DNA of 64,000 nt from positions 18,725,501 to 18,789,500 of the forward strand of contig CANUEZ040000182.1 of the NCBI GenBank assembly GCA_948099385.1. Direction: 5' to 3'. Below the pieces are notes generated by a model, which saw nothing but the letters and a program-made list of their open reading frames with translations, was not told the DNA's origin and ran no database searches. The stretch's first letter is position 1. Each line of letters starts with the position of its first letter. Origin of the DNA: Fasciola hepatica (Eukaryota > Platyhelminthes > Trematoda > Plagiorchiida > Fasciolidae). A program made the position numbers and the translations under genes. Shown here in pieces: positions 56,901 through 64,000 of this stretch.

Positions 56901-59190
56901 AAATAGCCCTAAAAAGGTTTCTTTTTACTGCTTGACCCGCTTGTTTGTCAGTCACCCGTGAACGGTTGATTTTGGATGAGGACAATATGCCCATTGCATT
57001 TTTGATCTCAGATGACCAATAAGCTTCCTGTAAGCAATTTACGCTTCGCCTTGTTGCAAATTTCTGTGAAAGCCTTCACGCGGGTTTTGGTGGTCACGCT
57101 AACAAGTGGACCAACAACAAATGGATTCGCGCTTCGGTATCACAAGGCATCGTTGCTACGCTCACTGGATCAATGAGTCTACATGGTGAAGTTCGTATCA
57201 TGAAACAAAAAATAAAACTAATAATAATGTAACTAACAGGATGATGCTGCCGTTCAGTTTCTGAAATCAAAGCTTACTTATTTTATGAGGTCATTTTGAT
57301 TTTTCTTAAACCTGTTTGATGAAACTGCTAATAATTCAAGGGGAACCGCAGCAGCTCCACGTATTAAAAAATGTTATTGGAATATGTGAAGTGCTCTAGT
57401 CATGAATATTAGGTATGCTTGTATATGTTTCAATGTCAAAGGTGCAAAGCTATATGTTGCTTTCTGGGATTTTAACAGCAACACTGTAACGTTTTTACTT
57501 TGGAATGACTTATATTTTCTAGTAACATCGTAGCTTTTTTGTTTCGGAGCACTTGTGAACCTGCCTTTATAACCTCAAGAAATGTTGATAAATTTGCTTT
57601 TACATCGTGCTATTGAAGTGGCTCGGTCCATTTTGCACAAATAACTTTCACCTAGTATCAAGTCACATCCTAACATAATGAACAGGAAAATGCATTTCTG
57701 TGAACTTATGTCTTATATGAACAATAACGCCCTAATATACCTAATACATTCATTGGCCTCACTTGCAATTCCTTTTGCAGATCCCTGCATGAAACGACTA
57801 AGTATGCAAAAATACATCCAAAAGTGAATTCATTTTTCTAAATGAAACCATTCAACATGTTTGGTACTGTTAAATCTGATTCATGTGCAGATTCCGACTA
57901 GTTGGCGTTGTCAAGTGAGTTCAATTTTAGCTGGAGGACCTTCTAATCTATCAAATGTAGATTGAAAGTCTATCACGTAGGTATACCGTTGAAGACTGCG
58001 CTCGCAATGTGATGTGAAACTGAAGCTTTTAGGTAATATTTTCACTATTCACCCGCGTGGGGGAACTTTAAATTCACTTCGATTACCTTTGACGGTGAAT
58101 GCCCAGCTAAGAAGGACAAATGAACAATCTTCGATGTTCGCAACTGAGCAAAGATGAGATGAAAAAGCTTCACATCGTTGTTTCACCAGGGGAATTATAT
58201 ATTGATCATGAAAATCCCATGAAACAACTAAAGGTGACTATCAAGCCATGGGGTGCGAAAGTTAGGTAAATCTCTCCAAAATCAGTGTTTTTGGTGAGCC
58301 GTAGTTCAAGAACAGTCTCAGAAGACAAAACACCACACTAATTTTGCGGAATACGGAATTTTATGAAATAAACCGAGGTTCATTCCTTGGCCGGAGTATG
58401 CTAATCTGTTACTACCCGCTCACCACTACGGAACAGGAGAACTGGCCGAAATGTTTTTGCCCAAGGGGTGTGTTTAAGTCGAAGCATGCACATGGGTGCG
58501 ATAACAAAACGTATCAGTGTGCAATAGATGCGTACAACCTATTTATGTTTTCTGGGAAAACTCCTTTAAAGCTTCCCTCGGTCTGTCAAGGATTATAAAA
58601 GTAAACATTTCAACCGGAGATTAAGCAGACTGCGCAGCGAATCTTTGAATTACTCTTCCTAGTTCCAGGGAATATAACAGATGAACAACTAAGATACAAA
58701 TAACTCTTGTTGATGTTAGTAGATCTGAAGGATTTTGCGGTGTTGGACACATTGATAAACGGCTGATTATTGTACTTAACTAGTCCATTCCTTCCTACTC
58801 TCCAAATATAATGAATAAAAATCCTGTCGTTCTCGGACTTATGTGGCTTCGTTATTAGAAAGGCGTTATTACGAGCAACAAAACAGCACAGTGCTCATAG
58901 AGGCAAGAAAGATAATGGTGAATGACCTGATGCGGTGTAAGAAAAATCACCTTACATTCCATATCTGTTCTGAATTTGAAGTCCTTATTTAAGGACAACG
59001 TACAATTCATATAGCAACTTGAGGAAGCCTCCAAAACGTGAACTAAATTATACTTTGACAAAGATAAATAAGAAACTATGTGAGTTGATAGGGTTTGGGT
59101 TTTTATTGGACTGGTCGTTGAAGGTTACACTTTTCCTATTGACCTACATATTAGCTCGTTCTCCATAAGCGGAAATTGCTCAGTAGCTCA
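56901..59190. other. AT-rich sequence without identifiable repeats
   Basis: About 2.3 kb shows none of the repeat families of this window. It contains no long open frame except 58344-58598 (84 codons, unrecognised). It may be intron or intergenic DNA of the host. Confidence 0.35.
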
Positions 59191-59460
59191 GTCCAACCAC
59201 TCCCACCCCGCCCAAACCCCCTACGTCAAGCGCGTTTGGGTGTTGCAATTTGCCACCTGATTCCATTTCAGGCCTGGCCAGCTGAATCACTCTTAAACGT
59301 CTCACTGCGTAATATGGGAGTAAAACCGTAATGTGCGGCCCGCGTATATAGCAGACTTGATAGCAACAGCACACTATTCACAGTGTCATCCCCTTCTGAT
59401 TGTCGCAGTCCTGGAACCAGACGCATGACCTCATAGCACCACACAATGCCTGAATTTTGA
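59191..59460 (-). repeat. Putative tapeworm dispersed repeat
   Basis: The minus strand carries a compact GC-richer block with overlapping frames (for example VNSVLLLSSLLYTRAAHYG at 59.42-59.35 kb). I have an impression of having met this string in diphyllobothriid tapeworm sequences, which suggests a dispersed repeat. No terminal repeats are visible and the assignment is from memory only. Confidence 0.3.
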
Positions 59461-62400
59461 TCAGGCCACCCGAGTAACAAGGTTGGTTTTTCGCGTGAAC
59501 CACTTCGTAGGTGTACGCTTCCTTTCGTGCGATCGGTTGGTGGCCAGCCTACTAGTAAATGGCTGTTCACTTGTACGGAATGGCAGCCGACAGGACCCTA
59601 AGCTGGTGAATACCCTCCCTTTGTTATGTAACCCCGAAAACGGCCAAGCACCCCCCGAGCAGGGAGAAGTTAGAGAGAACAATAACAAGCAATGTGTAGG
59701 AAATCCAATCGAGGTCTGGCAGATTGACTTTCTGGGGAATTTACGGCTTCAGACAGAATGTGTGAACAAGACCTGGTCTTAATTAACACTGCTTCCACTG
59801 CGATGAACGAGGCCAGGAAGCAAATTAACTGATAAAGTGAAAAACATCATCAATAGGGAATGAGTTACATCTGTTATTGCTGATAATTCTCGAAGGGTTA
59901 ATGCATCACTAATGACAGGATAACAGATCTTAATCAGCAAATCGGAACACAGTCAACACTCACACATCTCCTGCAAAGTGATTTAAAAAACAGCTAATTC
60001 TAGTCATCGTACTTTACGAACCAACTTACTAATCTGACTGTTGAATAAGTGTGCTTGCCGTCAAACTGTGTGTATCGTGGAAGCTAATATAACTCCAGTA
60101 CTGGAAAATTTAGGGAGAATATGATGTGGATTATTGGCACCTTTGCTTCAATAAAGGTGATCCGTGAAAATTTATTAGAATGTAACAGCCACATTTGTGT
60201 CCCGGTACATTTTCATCGTTTCATGTTTAAGGTTTTATGGGTAATTTCCCCCCATTTATCACTTTTTCTGTGTATTTATTTTAAGCCTAAAGAGGTTCCT
60301 AAGAATTAAGTTCTCTTTGGGCCAGTTCTTTCACTGATGGCTCTCAAAGTCAATGAATTTTACAGGCAGTTGATTAGCTTTATTTCCGAACAAACTTTCG
60401 TTTTCTCACTGTGAACAAAGTTCACCATCTCGGGTTGGAGAGATGGTGCACCATTTCCTCAACTCATCTAGTCCCTAAAGTTTATCCGGATAAAGTACGG
60501 GGGCTAAGGTGACCTCGGCTATTCTCACCCGCTAACTGACCGTACCAGATGGTGCAGTGTCGTTCTTTGACCTTCGTCCTGTTACACGTGAATCGGTGGT
60601 ACACTACTCATATTGTTGTGGCCATAGTTTGACGGTTTCTTGTGGTTTCACCAGCCACACCCAAAAAGACAGCGTAGTCTACGGTTCGGATGACAGACGA
60701 AGATCACATTTGATCCCACGGCGACTAGTTTCTTGTGTTCGGCTATCGCGTCATTCGGTTCACAGAACTTGCCGCAGTTACTACAACCAAAAATCGATTG
60801 GTTCTTTGCTAGTAGTCACAAGATCACGGTCAACAGACGTCATTGATTTGGATCGTTGGAAAAGGATAATGAACCGCATCAGCATTGCACTTGAACTGGG
60901 GGTCACTGGAACCTCTTATGAGATAGGAGAATGGACACGGATGGAGATTTATTTGCAAAATTGGGGATAACCTTAGAGCAGTACTGAAGGGAATCCAAGG
61001 GGGGAAATCATCGCAACAAATGATTTGAGAGGCAGGGATCAATGGGCTACCAAATAAGCGAAACTAGTTAGCTCAGAGTTGTAGAAGAGGCGCCTTCAGG
61101 TGTTGACGGCTTCCTTCTGGTTCAGAAACGTTTCCAGCTATGACAGCTAACTGTCATCATGCCTTTTTTGATGGGAGTATGCAAAATAATGGTGGTCACC
61201 TCGCGGAATTGCTTATCAAGTGGAATTTTTAAAAATGCTTCTTTAGGATCAACTTTAGAGAAACACTCAAAACAGTGGCATTAATAGAGAAAGTCCTAAA
61301 TCTTACGAGGAGCACAACTGCACTGGTCAAGAAGCTTTTTATACTCAAATAAGGGTAAAAATGAATGGACTTTGTATGAGTGCTTGCCGATAATTTCAGT
61401 TATTACAGATGGATACAACTATTATTGTAAAAAAAGCCTATTTTAAAAGAAGTACCCTAGTCCACGAAGCTCTGCAGCGGCTGCATTACTGAAATATGCT
61501 CCCGCTTCTTTCTGTGACGTGTAAAGATATATCACTTTGTCTTGTTTGATGTTACCCCTGGCATCGAAGTGCGGTACAAATAAGCTTTTTAGTAAATTTG
61601 TTGTGGAAAAAGTATTTTGGAGTTTCTTCCGCATTGCGCTTTTTGTGGACAGAGACAAGCCAACGGTTAGTGTCACCGTGATCATTGTTGGTTTGGTCTT
61701 CCTCCACCAAAGGTCCCGCAACCCGATTACGATCAATAATCAGCCACACTGAATTTCACTGCTGTTTCTAGCTGGTACCACAACACAACCAACCACCAAT
61801 AAAGACATGTCTGGTCAGCGGGCCAAGTGACCGTCAAATACTCAGATAAATTTTACTACCAAATGTAACAGATCACGTGTTCTGCTGTTTGTAGTGTAGA
61901 CAATGTCTGGCCTGTCTACTGCCTGTTAGCAGTGTCCTTTCGTGCATCACATACGGGATGCAGGGCGCAATCGGTGTGCCTAAAGGTTTCACGTGACCAT
62001 ATACAACCTACTAAGAAATATGCACGTACGACTTTCTCGTACGCCTAGGGTGGAAGTGATTGATAAACAACCCAGAAGGAGAACTATCAAAACAGGCCGC
62101 GTAATTTGATGTTTGCCACCGGCTCATTGCACTTGCTCTGACCATGTTACAAAGAAAAAATTGCGATTTCCGAAAGAAACTCACGAGGAGTGCTGCTCAT
62201 TAGAGACGTTGGCGCCAGTGGCGGTGAATAAGAAAATTGCTTACGACTTGCCCAGGTCAGCCCGATCGCTGCAGAGAACATCAAACAGCGCCTCACTATT
62301 GGCCAAATTTCAGTGATGCTCATTCATTAACATCACCGATTGACTGCCATTTGTCGGGGGTTTGTCTTCGGTAATACTTCATGAAAACCAGCAGTCGAGG

Positions 62401-64000
62401 AAACAATGCGACAAAGCTGTGCCAGCTACGGTGTAGAAGTGTCATGGGTGAACTGTTTACTGAACGATCTGGGGCCTTCTCACCCAACTCCGCCAAAGGG
62501 TGCGCGAACATTAATAGGTATTCCAGGAAAGACGGAACTCATTAGGATAGGGCCCGGAAAATACTGCCGCACTGTTCTACAGAGGGCAATCCTGAAGATA
62601 CAAAAGCTCAAAGTAAATATAAACCAACTACGTATCAATGAGATGCGTCCCTACAACTCTTCAAAGCGAAGGACATGAACAGTTTTTGAAGGCTGACGGA
62701 GCCTGTCATCGCAACCCCACTTCCCTTCCACGTATACTGCTGTGACCACAACCGTAGGAAGTGACCACACTTCCGGAACCGCTCATTGCAGAAATAAAGG
62801 GCACCGAACGACAACAGTGGTTAATTGTTGGAAACAATGGCTACTCAGGAATAAAGATCAAGGCAGTCATATATGGTCAGCCGGCCCGATCCCAAATTAA
62901 ACGCAAATAATAACATCCTGGATACAACAAAGGTGACAGGTGCACACAACGGATGTTGACAAAAGCACTAGGTGTTTTGCTTATGTGAATAATACATTAG
63001 TAGATGACTGACCCTTTCGTTCATCTTGTCTGAAACACGCTGGTCACCCACCTTTCGAATTCTTAGACTTAGATATAGGGACATAATTTCCTACGGATTA
63101 TATGCAATTTATTTATTTAGGGGTGGTGCGAAGTCTAATAAAGATCTGGACGAATTATCCTGTTGCCGGCTGTATATATTTTATAAAGCGCAGAATCGCA
63201 GTGATGAACAAAAATCGGGTTGAACTAAGAAACCAACTACCCTGTGAATTTCTTGGGAAAGGCTGAGGTTGGGACGAATATAGACCTTGGAAGGCTACGG
63301 AGTTTAGGCATTTTTTATTATATTTGGGAGTAGTTGTGCTAAAGGATGTTGTGCCCTTTCAAACTTACATGAACTTCTAACATTTATACTGTGCATATAA
63401 CATCCTGGTTTGCATCAGCTACCATGAGCCAGTTTAGCATGCAGAGTACCTCTCACTTTATTTCTTTATCATGCATCACGACATTTATGGATTAGACGAA
63501 ATGTTCAAGACCGTATACTCTCTCGTCTACATCCCTAAAGATCGTTACAGTTTGAGTAAATTAGATGCATTCAGCTCTTTCCCCTTAAGGTCATATCTAC
63601 ATCAGATAGAGCGCACTCTTTATGTAGAGACAGGACGGCGCTTGCAGTTATACCGGCTTTTCTCTGGGGTCCAAGCCTCTGCTACGCCTGTCGAAAGAAT
63701 CACTTTTCCGGCTTTGCAACAAAAATCAGGACTGACTATCTAGAGATTCGGCATTTATACTGTCACTAACTGCAGCCCTGATAACGTGGTTTTATTCAGC
63801 GGATCACCGCGCACAACAGAATGGATGAAAAATAACAATGTAGGTGGTGTGGAAATAAGCTCCCCTATGCTTTCAGTCTTGGGAGACTCTTATGATGCCC
63901 CATCCCATTCCCTTGCCGCCATGTTTTTGGCGCCAACCTTTTGGCGAAGACTAGTACCACATGCACTGTTAAAGAAATCGACCGCAGATGTGTGTCACCG
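59461..64000. other. Unassigned sequence to window end
   Basis: No gene family recognised. Open frames of 90-137 codons occur (60557-60970, 61443-61736, 62406-62678, 63471-63743) without known motifs. A small hairpin lies at about 60423-60452 (CACCATCTC pairing with GAGATGGTG). Any of the frames could be chance. Confidence 0.35.

Noticed and set aside
60423..60452. Small hairpin as a possible terminator or RNA gene
   Set aside because: The stem is only 9 bases with no supporting context; such hairpins are frequent by chance.
1..64000. CRISPR array, tRNA or rRNA genes
   Set aside because: No regularly spaced short repeats, no cloverleaf-like genes and no rRNA motifs were seen on either strand. 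The sequence is eukaryotic in character.

Overview
This is eukaryotic repeat DNA, most likely from a flatworm and probably a tapeworm. The evidence is the element families: BEL/Pao retrotransposons, a CsRn1-like gypsy element with a tRNA-Trp-type primer site, and several CR1/jockey-like and RTE-like LINEs. Narrowing it to a diphyllobothriid-type tapeworm rests on my memory of a repeat at about 59.2-59.5 kb and is weak. I saw no convincing host gene, tRNA, rRNA or CRISPR array. Almost every long reading frame is either retrotransposon coding sequence or an antisense or low-complexity shadow of it.

Layout, left half. 1-2182: 5' part of a minus-strand BEL/Pao element (BEL-1) with an open gag/protease frame, broken only by a same-family solo LTR in the opposite orientation (632-1009). 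2183-2960: gypsy integrase relic. 3230-6720: decayed second BEL copy (BEL-2) whose gag is split by a 1.9-kb insertion (4319-6236) holding two long palindromes that are reverse complements of each other. 6721-7560: plus-strand BEL protease fragment. 9190-10080: LINE reverse-transcriptase (RT) relic. 10-19.7 kb: nothing I can identify.

Layout, centre. 19740-34450 is one minus-strand LINE copy (LINE-B) split by a complete BEL element (BEL-3, 21704-30708) with two 714-bp LTRs and a 5-bp target duplication. BEL-3 is itself split in its RNase H/integrase region by a 2.06-kb insertion (26076-28133) related to the 3' part of LINE-A. The nesting order is therefore LINE-B, then BEL-3, then the LINE-A-like copy.

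Layout, right half. 36755-37195: RTE-type RT relic. 38.4-48.45 kb: LINE-A, with ORF1, a broken APE-RT ORF2 and a long 3' region. A gypsy solo LTR sits 43 bp upstream of its ORF1 start, and a short non-autonomous gypsy element (45672-47918) lies in its 3' region; that gypsy carries a 354-bp perfect inverted repeat. 48982-49380: endonuclease relic. 50.7-53.3 kb: plus-strand LINE relic (LINE-D). 54.16-56.9 kb: second copy of the LINE-B 3' part, which preserves the empty site matching the BEL-3 insertion. 56.9-64 kb: AT-rich, mostly unassignable sequence.

The elements do not form a pathway; they form a time-ordered nest. The least explained structures are the paired palindromes at 4.3-6.2 kb, the inverted-repeat gypsy at 46-47.3 kb, and the contrast between BEL-3's nearly identical LTRs and its heavily broken coding region.
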